From Brevundimonas vesicularis NBRC 12165 (GTDB taxonomy: Bacteria; Pseudomonadota; Alphaproteobacteria; Caulobacterales; Caulobacteraceae), in the NCBI RefSeq assembly GCF_001592205.1, contig NZ_BCWM01000001.1:1-64000 (forward strand): 64,000 nucleotides of DNA, in the 5' to 3' direction. Under the pieces are notes generated by a model that was not told the origin of the DNA, searched no databases, and saw nothing but the letters and a program-made list of their open reading frames with translations. Of the stretch, positions 24,551-32,270 are shown piece by piece; the stretch's first letter is position 1, and the number at the start of each line of letters is the position of its first letter. Position numbers and translations under genes: made by a program.

Positions 24551-25768
24551 TCACCGGTCCTTGGTGTTCGTAAAGGCCGAACGGGCGCTGGCGTGATGAT
24601 TAGGCCTGTGGTGACCGTAGTTCCTCTCCAGCATCTCGACGGTCATGCCGAGGTAGCCAGCGGCTTCCCATACCGGAACGTCATTCTCCATCAGCCAAGT
24701 CGCGCAGGTGTGGCGCATCCAGTGAGGCGTCAGGGTCTCGGGGTCCAGACCGGCATCCCGTGCGATCCCTTCAAACCCCGTGCGAATCCGGCCAGCCAGC
24801 GCGCGGCCGCCATGGTGGATCACCGTGCCCGGACCATCGTCGTCGTCACCGCCGTCAGCAAAGGAGAGGCTATCCATCCGGCGCCAGCGGCGCAGATGGG
24901 CCAGCAGGCGACCCGGGATTTTAACCAGCGGGCGACGCTTGTTGCGATGATCCCGCTCCCGACGACCGCGCCGATAGATGATGCCCGCGTCCAGATCGAC
25001 CCATGCCGACTCGTCCGACATCTCCCACCGCACCTTCGGCAGAACCCCGGGCCGCGTCCCCGTATAGAAACCCATGAGCAGAAACCGGCGCAGATGGGCT
25101 CGGTTCTTGCGGCTCGACGGCACCAGCCGAGTCCACTTCCCGGTCGTTTTGTCCAAGCGATAGCCCATCGCTGCCTTCAGCAGCCGGGCGGCCTGTTGGC
25201 GAGTCAGGGCGTCGCGATTGCCCTCGTCTTTGTCCGGGAGGGTGAAGACCGGCAGCCGGGTCAGGGGAAACTCGCCGTTCCAATAGGAGACGGCGGCGGA
25301 CAGGTCCTCAAGTTCCCGGCGGGCGGACTGATCGCTGACCCGAGGCGCGTTCGCGGTGTCCTTGTAGGACCGGTTCGGTTGAAGCACGCGCCAAGCCACA
25401 TAGTCATTGCAACTCGACCGCTTGATGTCGCCGACAGTCGCCTCTCCCCAAAACTCCAAGAGAGTTTCCAGCCGCCCCCGGCAAGACACGGGGTCAGCGA
25501 CGCTCGGTGCCTTTTCCCGTGCATACAGGGCGATGACGTCGGCGATCAGGACATGATCGGGGTCGCGGGCGCGTCCATGTTGCGGTTCCGGTTGGCGTTT
25601 CGCTCCGAGGTACTGCCAGAGCGCTTCTTGAGCGCCTTCAAACTCATTCGGGCCGCAGCCAGTGCTGACCTCTGTTCGACCATCGCGGATGACGTAGACG
25701 GCTTCTGTCCGTCGGTCGACTCGCGCCGGGCGTAGATGAAGTCGGGGGCCTTTTGGCTTTCGGGGCAT
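24551..25768 (-). CDS. Tyrosine recombinase (island integrase)
   Basis: This 405-residue phage-type integrase is likely responsible for integration at tRNA-Val. The N-terminal part (VYVIRDGRTEVSTGCG) is typical of alphaproteobacterial island integrases, followed by a SAM-like core-binding domain. The catalytic Arg is in GFYTGTRPG near 245, HWMRHTCATW gives the H-x2-R, and the nucleophile Tyr lies in ERNYGHH near 385. It sits at the left end, far from the intact tRNA. Its first 74 codons overlap the excisionase-like gene in another frame. Confidence 0.93.
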   Translation of the reverse strand: MPRKPKGPRLHLRPARVDRRTEAVYVIRDGRTEVSTGCGPNEFEGAQEALWQYLGAKRQPEPQHGRARDPDHVLIADVIALYAREKAPSVADPVSCRGRLETLLEFWGEATVGDIKRSSCNDYVAWRVLQPNRSYKDTANAPRVSDQSARRELEDLSAAVSYWNGEFPLTRLPVFTLPDKDEGNRDALTRQQAARLLKAAMGYRLDKTTGKWTRLVPSSRKNRAHLRRFLLMGFYTGTRPGVLPKVRWEMSDESAWVDLDAGIIYRRGRRERDHRNKRRPLVKIPGRLLAHLRRWRRMDSLSFADGGDDDDGPGTVIHHGGRALAGRIRTGFEGIARDAGLDPETLTPHWMRHTCATWLMENDVPVWEAAGYLGMTVEMLERNYGHHRPNHHASARSAFTNTKDR

Positions 25769-26004
25769 GACAGGGTGCGCGGTTGGAACAGGGCTTTGAG
25801 GTTGGCGGGGGTGACGTAGTAGCGACCGGCGACCATGGCCGTGGGCAGCCGGCCGTTGATGATCTCCGTGCGTAGGGAGGACACTGTGAGCGGTCCTTGG
25901 GGGTAGAAGACCGCCACCGCTTCCTTCAGGGTCATCGGCTCGTCATCGGCCCAGTCGTTGGGCGAAGGACGAAGCGCAAGACGAGCCATCGGGTTACGGA
26001 CCAT
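25546..26004 (-). CDS. Excisionase-like helix-turn-helix protein overlapping the integrase
   Basis: This 152-residue protein has an N-terminal part (MTLKEAVAVFYPQGPLTVSSLRTEIINGRLPTAMVAGRYYVTPANLKALF) that fits a small winged-helix DNA-binding domain as in recombination directionality factors. The Ser/Arg-rich C-terminal 75 residues are translated from the same DNA as the integrase start. I recall similar long-tailed proteins before this integrase type elsewhere, which argues the overlap is real. It starts 3 nt after the serine recombinase stop, so it may be co-transcribed. An alternative start is MARLALRP (25989). Confidence 0.72.
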   Translation of the reverse strand: MVRNPMARLALRPSPNDWADDEPMTLKEAVAVFYPQGPLTVSSLRTEIINGRLPTAMVAGRYYVTPANLKALFQPRTLSCPESQKAPDFIYARRESTDGQKPSTSSAMVEQRSALAAARMSLKALKKRSGSTSERNANRNRNMDAPATPIMS

Positions 26005-26007
26005 ATA

Positions 26008-28089
26008 TCAATCGTCCGCCCCCTCGTCGGTGCGAGGAGGACCGACGACCACCACGACGGCCTCGGGTGCACTGAGGCGCATGACCGGGATGGTCTGGAT
26101 CATCGGGGGCTGGGCGATGCGCGCCTTCCAGTCGTCGTCGCTCAGCCCCCGGTCGTTCCAGACATACCCGGTGTCGGGACTGCGCATGTTGATGCAGCGG
26201 ATGAGGCCCTGTTCCTGCAGATAGCCGACGGCGTTGCGGGCGCGCTGGTCCGGCGAGCGGTCCGTGTCGGGCCCGGTGGTGGGGCCCGCCTCGCCGAGGG
26301 CCCGGGCCATCCTGTCCATGGGCACCGGCACGTCAGCCTCATCCAGCAGGCGCGCGAGGATCGGCAGGTCGGCCCGCACCGTGGCCAAACGGGGGTCGCG
26401 CCACTCCAGTACGTAGGAGATGGTCCAGACGTCAATCGCGTTGCCCAGACCGAACATCGGCCGATGTCCATGCTTGGCAACGCGATCGACGTTGAAGCCG
26501 GCGAGATCGATCAGGGCAGCCATGGGCCCCTCCACGGTGATGGTCATGTCGCCCGCACCCCGGCCATCCGCGACCGTGCCCGGAGTGGGGACCAGCACGA
26601 TCCGGGTAATCAGACCCCGCAGCAGTTCCTTGGCCCGGGCAGCTTCGGCGTCGTCAGCCTGGAGCGCAGTGTGCAGGTCATCAAGGGTGCCCGAGATGGA
26701 GGCGATGATCGCCTCGATGTCGCCGCCCACGGGCGGTGGGGGCGGCACCTGTTTGACCTGAAGTTCAAGGCCCCGCTTCTCTGCGCCCAGGCGCTCCAGC
26801 TCGGTCAGCAGAAGTTGGCTGGCGAAGGACGACTCCGCGGCGCCGCCAAGCTGGACCATAAGATTGAATATGCACTCGTCGATGTTCTTCAGGCGATCGC
26901 GCTGGGACTGGACTTTGGCGGCGTGGTCGGCCCGGGCACTTTCGACCTCCTCGCGAAAAGCCGACAGAGCGGGGCCGAGAACGGCCGTGTTCAGGACGTG
27001 GACCTTGATGCGGTTAAAGATGGAGGTCTCTACCGCCTCGCGCGGCACGCGGCGGGAATTGGAGCAGATGCCCTTCAACTGGCGGCCCGTGCAGACGAAC
27101 TTGCCGGTGTTGACGATGCAGGTGGACTTGCAGACGCCGCAGTGAACCTTACCGCTGAAGACGTATTCGACCTTGCGCTTGGTGTAGAACGGACGGTCGA
27201 AGTTCTCAGCAAGGCGCGCTTGGTTGCGGTCCCACAGGCCTTGATCGATGATCGCCAGCTCCGGGTGCTGCGTAATCATGCGTTCCGAATGCGCGGTGAA
27301 ACGGGTCTTCATCCGCCCCTTGCGGCGCCGGCGGCTGGTCTTCCGAAACTGGTATTCGCCGGTGTAGATGGGGTTGCGCAGAATGCCCAAACCCCCGTTA
27401 CGGTTGCCCAGGAGCGCGCCGGGACGCCAGTCCTTTCCCTTCGGCCCGGGCACGCCGTCGGCGTTCAAAGCCGCGCAGATTTCGAAAGTGGTGCGACCGG
27501 CGTCGAATTCGTTGTGGATGCGGACAACAATGGCCCCCTTCTTGGGCTCAATCTCCCGTAGCCCGTTGATGGGCTGGCCCTTGGCATCCAACTTGTGGAC
27601 CTTGCAATAGCCATAAGGGATCGATCCAGACATGCGGCCTTGGCTGACCGCCAGTTCCTGGCCCCGCTTGGACTTGAAGACAGTCTGCTTGATGAACTCC
27701 TTGTTCTGAACGGCCTTGAAAGCCAGTTCGATGTCCGTGACCACACCACTGACAACGGTGCAGATGACGACGTCCAACTCGTCCAGGTCCTTGGCGATCT
27801 GGTGCATATCGGCCGCATCGCGGCTGGTGCGGTCGATGTCCTCGACCAGGAGCACATCAAATTCGCCACGTTCCGCCGCAGCCAGCATCTCGAACAAGCC
27901 CGCGCGACCCATGGTGGTGGTACCGGAGCGCTCTGCGTCGCTGAACCGCTTGAACTCCAACCAACTCCGCTCAGAGGCATACGCAGCACAGAGGCGCTCC
28001 TGGCCTTCAATGGAAGCCTGCTTCTGGCGATCAGTGGAGTAGCGGCTATAGAAGGCGACCCGGCTGCCGGGCGGGGGCAAGGCGCGCAT
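26008..28089 (-). CDS. Large serine recombinase
   Basis: This 693-residue resolvase/invertase-type recombinase uses the ATG of MRALPPPGSRVAFYSRYST. That ATG shares its A with the preceding gene's stop (TGATG). The catalytic domain contains FYSRYSTDRQ (nucleophile Ser near 13-15) and EDIDRTSRDAADM. A recombinase domain (IPYGYCKV), a zinc ribbon (CGVCKS ... CTGRQLKGIC) and a long helical segment follow. The last 160 residues do not belong to the standard family and look like an added domain. It is the third gene of a small operon with two tiny proteins upstream. Confidence 0.92.
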   Translation of the reverse strand: MRALPPPGSRVAFYSRYSTDRQKQASIEGQERLCAAYASERSWLEFKRFSDAERSGTTTMGRAGLFEMLAAAERGEFDVLLVEDIDRTSRDAADMHQIAKDLDELDVVICTVVSGVVTDIELAFKAVQNKEFIKQTVFKSKRGQELAVSQGRMSGSIPYGYCKVHKLDAKGQPINGLREIEPKKGAIVVRIHNEFDAGRTTFEICAALNADGVPGPKGKDWRPGALLGNRNGGLGILRNPIYTGEYQFRKTSRRRRKGRMKTRFTAHSERMITQHPELAIIDQGLWDRNQARLAENFDRPFYTKRKVEYVFSGKVHCGVCKSTCIVNTGKFVCTGRQLKGICSNSRRVPREAVETSIFNRIKVHVLNTAVLGPALSAFREEVESARADHAAKVQSQRDRLKNIDECIFNLMVQLGGAAESSFASQLLLTELERLGAEKRGLELQVKQVPPPPPVGGDIEAIIASISGTLDDLHTALQADDAEAARAKELLRGLITRIVLVPTPGTVADGRGAGDMTITVEGPMAALIDLAGFNVDRVAKHGHRPMFGLGNAIDVWTISYVLEWRDPRLATVRADLPILARLLDEADVPVPMDRMARALGEAGPTTGPDTDRSPDQRARNAVGYLQEQGLIRCINMRSPDTGYVWNDRGLSDDDWKARIAQPPMIQTIPVMRLSAPEAVVVVVGPPRTDEGADD

Positions 28090-28355
28090 CAGGGCGCCGT
28101 CGCTGTCGCGAGCTGCGGGCCGTTGTCGCCGTCCACGATCCATTCGTAGAATTCTTCGCCAGCGACGCTGAACAGCCGGTCGAACTCGTCACCCAGTCGA
28201 TAGAGCAGTTGGCGGGGCGTTTCGTCGTCCTCGCCGGCATCATCGGTCAGCACCACAACGCGTCCACCCGACAGCCGGACTTCGCGGAAAACCGCACAGA
28301 TCGTGTTGTGATCGACAGGCAGGGCACCGGCCAGGTGGATGGCGACTCGACTCAT
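28089..28355 (-). CDS. Small protein of unknown function upstream of the serine recombinase (88 aa)
   Basis: I do not recognise it. The 88-residue acidic protein (MSRVAIHLAGALPVDHNTIC ... FDRLFSVAGEEFYEWIVDGD) has a mixed alpha/beta look. Its stop shares a base with the recombinase start (TGATG) and its own ATG overlaps the stop of the 60-aa gene (ATGA), so the three genes are translationally coupled. That coupling, rather than homology, is the evidence it is real. A role in controlling the recombinase is inference. Confidence 0.65.
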   Translation of the reverse strand: MSRVAIHLAGALPVDHNTICAVFREVRLSGGRVVVLTDDAGEDDETPRQLLYRLGDEFDRLFSVAGEEFYEWIVDGDNGPQLATATAP

Positions 28356-28534
28356 TGGACGTCGCCCGCCACCCGCACCCGCGCCGACAGGCGCGCCACC
28401 GCCAGGGCGAACGGCAGCAGCAGGGCGTCCAGGTCGGCCATCCCTTCGCTCAGTTCGGCTTCGCCACGGCGACGGCGGTCCTTGGCCAGCGTTTCGGCCA
28501 TGTCGTAACCGCTCACGTCGATCGGCAAAATCAT
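28352..28534 (-). CDS. Small protein of unknown function, first gene of the serine recombinase operon (60 aa)
   Basis: I do not recognise it. It is a 60-residue, probably helical protein (MILPIDVSGYDMAETLAKDRRRRGE ...). A strong AGGAGGAG ribosome binding site lies 4-5 nt before the ATG. Its stop overlaps the next start (ATGA). It is divergent from the MerR-like regulator across a 105-nt region with repeats, so expression of the operon is likely controlled there. Confidence 0.65.
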   Translation of the reverse strand: MILPIDVSGYDMAETLAKDRRRRGEAELSEGMADLDALLLPFALAVARLSARVRVAGDVQ

Positions 28535-28639
28535 TTTCTCCTCCTGTGATTGCGCTTGCGCGTCGCGTTGGCGCGGTTCATAACGTAACCAACATCTAAT
28601 ACCGTGTCGTCGATGCGGTTAGTGTTTGGTTCACACGGG
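28535..28639. promoter_or_regulatory. Divergent control region with imperfect inverted repeat
   Basis: AACCAACA and TGTTTGGTT form an imperfect inverted repeat around 28586-28632, between the recombinase operon and the MerR-like gene. This is a natural place for the regulator to act. No clear -35/-10 pair was assigned. Confidence 0.3.
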
Positions 28640-29227
28640 ATGAGCAGGATGTCAAGCGCTGAGATTTCGCTCCGATACCGAGAGGGCCAGTTCACGCCCT
28701 CGGAAACGGCAGCCATCACCAGCACACCGCTGCACCTGCAACGTGACTGGCGCAGCCAAGGCCTGTTGCGGCCACGCGAAGGAGGCCGGGCAAGCTTCAC
28801 ACCGCGCGAATTGGCTGAAATGCGGTTGATGATGCGCTTGCGCAGCCTGGGGGTGTCCCTGCCGGACGCCCGGCGGGCGGCGGTGGAAGCGGCGCCCGGC
28901 GTCGTGTTCGCTGCTCTGGCTGAACACCAGAAGCAGACTTTGGCCGTCGACGGGACGGCAGCGGAGGCCGCCGCCTACATCGACTCGCTCGAACGGGGCG
29001 TCGATCAATCCTACATGCTGATCCTGGCCGAGCTTAACGACATGGCCCAGGTTTACCGGCACGCTTTTATCGAGAACGGCGAGTGTCGGCTTCTCCACGT
29101 CCTGAACGAAGACGCCGCCGATGAGACAATCGAAGCGGCGGGCTTGATCAATCTATGGGCGGTGGCGGCAGCGATTGCCAAGGCCGCCCCACGGCCTCTT
29201 TTCACCTTGGTCATGCCAAAGCGCTGA
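28640..29227 (+). CDS. MerR-like transcriptional regulator
   Basis: This protein of about 195 residues has an N-terminal MerR-type winged helix (FTPSETAAITSTPLHLQRDWRSQGLLRPREGG, then FTPRELAEMRLMMRLRSLGVSLPDARRA). The C-terminal domain has no recognised ligand motif. The start is uncertain: ATG at 28640 or 28649 look better than the first in-frame ATG at 28604. It is divergent from the serine recombinase operon and ends 10 nt before the convergent res gene, so it probably controls island recombination functions. Confidence 0.72.
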   Translation: MSRMSSAEISLRYREGQFTPSETAAITSTPLHLQRDWRSQGLLRPREGGRASFTPRELAEMRLMMRLRSLGVSLPDARRAAVEAAPGVVFAALAEHQKQTLAVDGTAAEAAAYIDSLERGVDQSYMLILAELNDMAQVYRHAFIENGECRLLHVLNEDAADETIEAAGLINLWAVAAAIAKAAPRPLFTLVMPKR

Positions 29228-29237
29228 TAGTTGAAGA

Positions 29238-32200
29238 TTAGCGCCGGCTGCCACCTCGGCTAGCCCCCACTGCCGCCTGCTTGAGCACATCCTCCACCGT
29301 CGCCGCCTGCATGAACGTCGGCTCCCGCTCCGACCGGGCGATCTCGCGAAAATGCTCGGCGCCGCACTGGATCTTCGCCGCCTCCGACGCTCGTAGGTCT
29401 TCGAGAAACTGGCTACCCTTGGTCTCGACCACGAAATATAGCCGGTCGCCGGCCTCGTCTGTCAGGAGCACAGCCCAGTCGGGGTTATACGGCCCCAGCG
29501 GTGTCGGCACCTTGAACCAGTCGGGCAGCTTGGCGAACACCTTCACCGCCTCGTTGGCGTCCAAGGCCTCGGCGAAGGTGCGCTCAACCGTCGAGTCGTA
29601 GCGGATGGCGTCGCTGACCGATTTCTGCACCTCCACCATCTTGTCGAGGTAGCCGTTCAGTTCCTCGGTCTCGAACAGTTCCTGGGCGTAGACGCTGTCC
29701 GGGCCGATGGCCTGATAGCGGACCCCATCGACCAAGGCATCGACCTTGGCGCGGTTGATCAGGTCGGCGGCCTGGTCGATGAACGAAGCGGGGTTCTGGC
29801 GCAGATCGTCAAGCCGGCCGCTGTCGATCAGGACGCGGGCCAGAGTTCGGCGGGTCAGTTCGGTTCGGTTTTGCAGTTCGCCCAGCACGTCCGGCACGGC
29901 GGCGTTCTCGGCCGACAGCGTCATGAACTGGGACGTTGTCTCGCGTACGCCGGACACGCCGCCCTTGGAGATTTCCATCTCGCCCTTGCGCCAGCGGGCC
30001 TGAGCCGGAGCCACTTGGATCGATGCCTTCAGTCGCTCGGCGGCGGATGCGACCAAGGCCTCGTTGTCGAAGGTGACGCGATAGGTCGTCCGGGCCGAGA
30101 CGCGTTCCCAGAGGCTGCGGAACTCCTCGCCTAGGAAGACCTCGCGGTTCATGCCGATGCGCACCCGCTTATCGGCGTCGCGGACGTCGAGGCGACCGGC
30201 CAGCTTAGTCAGCAGGGCGCGGGCGTGGGTCGCCACGGCGTCGAAGGCTTCGGGCAGCTTCAGCGTCCCGGCCTTCAGTTCGCGGCGCAGGCTGTCGTCG
30301 ATCTTGCCTTTGGCGTTCAGGTAGCCCTGCGCCTGGAGGTAATCGAACAAGGCGGTCGAGGCGGCCACGCCCAGAGGGGCCAGCACGCCGTCGTCGTCTT
30401 CGACGGGCAGGTGGGCGAAGGCGTCCTTGGTGACCGTTCCGAAGTTGATGCCCAGGTCGGTCTCGATCTGGTTCTGGAGCCCCTCAGCGAAGCTGGCGTA
30501 GCTTTCTTCGGCGATGACGGTCAGGACGTTCAGGCCTTCATCGCGCCGGCGTTCGCCCTTGCTGTCGACGCACAGACGCAGCCCCCGACCGATGGTCTGG
30601 CGGCGCTCACGGTCGCCGCCCATCTCGCGCAGCACGCATATCTGGAAGACGTTGGGATTGTCCCAGCCCTCGCGGAGAGCCGAGTGCGAGAAGATGAACC
30701 GCAGCGGTTCCTTCTCATCCAGCAGCTTCTCCTTGTCGCGCATGATCAGGTGGAAGCCGCGCTCGGCGTCTTCGCGGCTGGCGGCGTTCTTCAGATCGCC
30801 AGAGGCGTTGACCTCCGGCTCGGTGACCTTGCCCTTGCGGTCACGAGAGAAGTAGCCGTCGTGGGCGCGGTCGGGCTCAATCGGTCCTTCCCCGAACAGG
30901 GCGGAGCGGTAATCAGGGTGGGTCGCCAGCTTGCGGTACTCTTCCTCGAAGATCACGCCGTAGGGGCCCATCGCGCGGGAGCCGTCGTCGCCATGGACGC
31001 GGTAGTGATCGACGCGGTCGATGAAGAACAGGCTCAGGACCTTGATGCCCAAGGGCCTCAACACCTTCTCGCGGTCGAAATGCTCCTTGATGGTGCGCTG
31101 GATCATGCGACGGACAATGCTGCCGCGATCGACGTCGCCATGCGCTTCGCCGACCCGCAGCCACTTCACGTCGCCGGGCAGGTTCAACTGCATCAACGCC
31201 TCGCCGGTCGCCGACCTTTCGATCGTGCCGATGGAGACGTCGCGGTAGACCTCGCGCTTGGTCAGGTCAGCCAGGTCGCGCCCGTCAGTCAGGCCGGTCT
31301 TGATCTGACGTAGGATCGTACCCTGACCCTGCATATCGATCTCGACCGAGGCGACCGGCGCCTTCGTCTTGGAAAATTTGATGTCGGTGACCCGGACGTA
31401 GGGCGTGTTGTGCGCGCCGGTGATCTCCAGGCCGGCGACGTCGATCCGCTTGACCAGCTTCTGCTCATAGGCGTCCACGGCGTCGAGCCGATAGACCATG
31501 TGATGCTTGGTGGCGTGGGTTGCGGAGTAGCGCAGGGTGCAAAGCGGGCGCATCTCGTCCAGCGCCTGTTTCCCCTTGCCGGTCGCACCGCCGTCTACTG
31601 ACTGGGGTTCGTCAACGATGATCACGGGACGGGTCGCCCGCACCAGATCGACGGGACGTTCGCCGCCGGTCCGCTCGTGCGGCGTATAGAAGACGTTGGT
31701 GTCCAGCTTGTTCAGCGAACCGATGGTCGCGATCATGACCTTGATCGTCGACGAGGTGGCGAAGTCGCGCACTTGGCCCAGCTTGGCGCTGTCGTAGACG
31801 AACGAGTCCATCGGCTGTCCGGCGTACAGCGCACGGAAGTGATCCCTGGTCATCTCCAGAGTCTTGGCCACGCCCTCGCGGATTGCCACCGACGGCACGA
31901 CGATGACGAATTTGGTGAAGCCGTACAGCCGGTTCAGTTCGAAGATGGTGCGCAGGTAGACGTAGGTCTTGCCCGTGCCGGTCTCCATCTCAACAGTGAA
32001 GTCCATGCTCTCCAGCGTCTCGGCTGGGGCAAGCGCGTGACGCAGCTGGACATCACGCAGATTGGCCAGCACCTCGTCGTCCAATAGGGTCAGGCGGTTG
32101 CCGACCCCCAGGCCGTCGTCGTCCAGCCCCAGTTGCGCCTGAGCGGCGTCGGCGCTCACCCGCGACACCGTGAATTCGGTGCGGTTGATCTCCTGGCCCT

Positions 32201-32270
32201 TGAACAGATCGCAGACGGCTTCGATGGCCTGCTTCTGGAACTCCAGGTCGGATTCGAAACGCAGTTTCAT
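29238..32270 (-). CDS. res: Type III restriction enzyme, Res subunit
   Basis: This is the ATP-dependent DNA translocase and nuclease of a type III restriction-modification system. I start it at MKLRFESDLEFQKQAIE (1010 residues), whose ATG overlaps the mod stop (ATGA). The frame stays open further upstream but that part overlaps mod. Walker A is ETGTGKTYVYLR near 97, Walker B is VIIVDEPQS, and the helicase motif VI is TIGRGLRLCVD. The C-terminal PD-(D/E)xK nuclease is seen in YNPDWAVLL followed by FVVETKGS near residue 950. All parts appear intact. Confidence 0.93.
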   Translation of the reverse strand: MKLRFESDLEFQKQAIEAVCDLFKGQEINRTEFTVSRVSADAAQAQLGLDDDGLGVGNRLTLLDDEVLANLRDVQLRHALAPAETLESMDFTVEMETGTGKTYVYLRTIFELNRLYGFTKFVIVVPSVAIREGVAKTLEMTRDHFRALYAGQPMDSFVYDSAKLGQVRDFATSSTIKVMIATIGSLNKLDTNVFYTPHERTGGERPVDLVRATRPVIIVDEPQSVDGGATGKGKQALDEMRPLCTLRYSATHATKHHMVYRLDAVDAYEQKLVKRIDVAGLEITGAHNTPYVRVTDIKFSKTKAPVASVEIDMQGQGTILRQIKTGLTDGRDLADLTKREVYRDVSIGTIERSATGEALMQLNLPGDVKWLRVGEAHGDVDRGSIVRRMIQRTIKEHFDREKVLRPLGIKVLSLFFIDRVDHYRVHGDDGSRAMGPYGVIFEEEYRKLATHPDYRSALFGEGPIEPDRAHDGYFSRDRKGKVTEPEVNASGDLKNAASREDAERGFHLIMRDKEKLLDEKEPLRFIFSHSALREGWDNPNVFQICVLREMGGDRERRQTIGRGLRLCVDSKGERRRDEGLNVLTVIAEESYASFAEGLQNQIETDLGINFGTVTKDAFAHLPVEDDDGVLAPLGVAASTALFDYLQAQGYLNAKGKIDDSLRRELKAGTLKLPEAFDAVATHARALLTKLAGRLDVRDADKRVRIGMNREVFLGEEFRSLWERVSARTTYRVTFDNEALVASAAERLKASIQVAPAQARWRKGEMEISKGGVSGVRETTSQFMTLSAENAAVPDVLGELQNRTELTRRTLARVLIDSGRLDDLRQNPASFIDQAADLINRAKVDALVDGVRYQAIGPDSVYAQELFETEELNGYLDKMVEVQKSVSDAIRYDSTVERTFAEALDANEAVKVFAKLPDWFKVPTPLGPYNPDWAVLLTDEAGDRLYFVVETKGSQFLEDLRASEAAKIQCGAEHFREIARSEREPTFMQAATVEDVLKQAAVGASRGGSRR

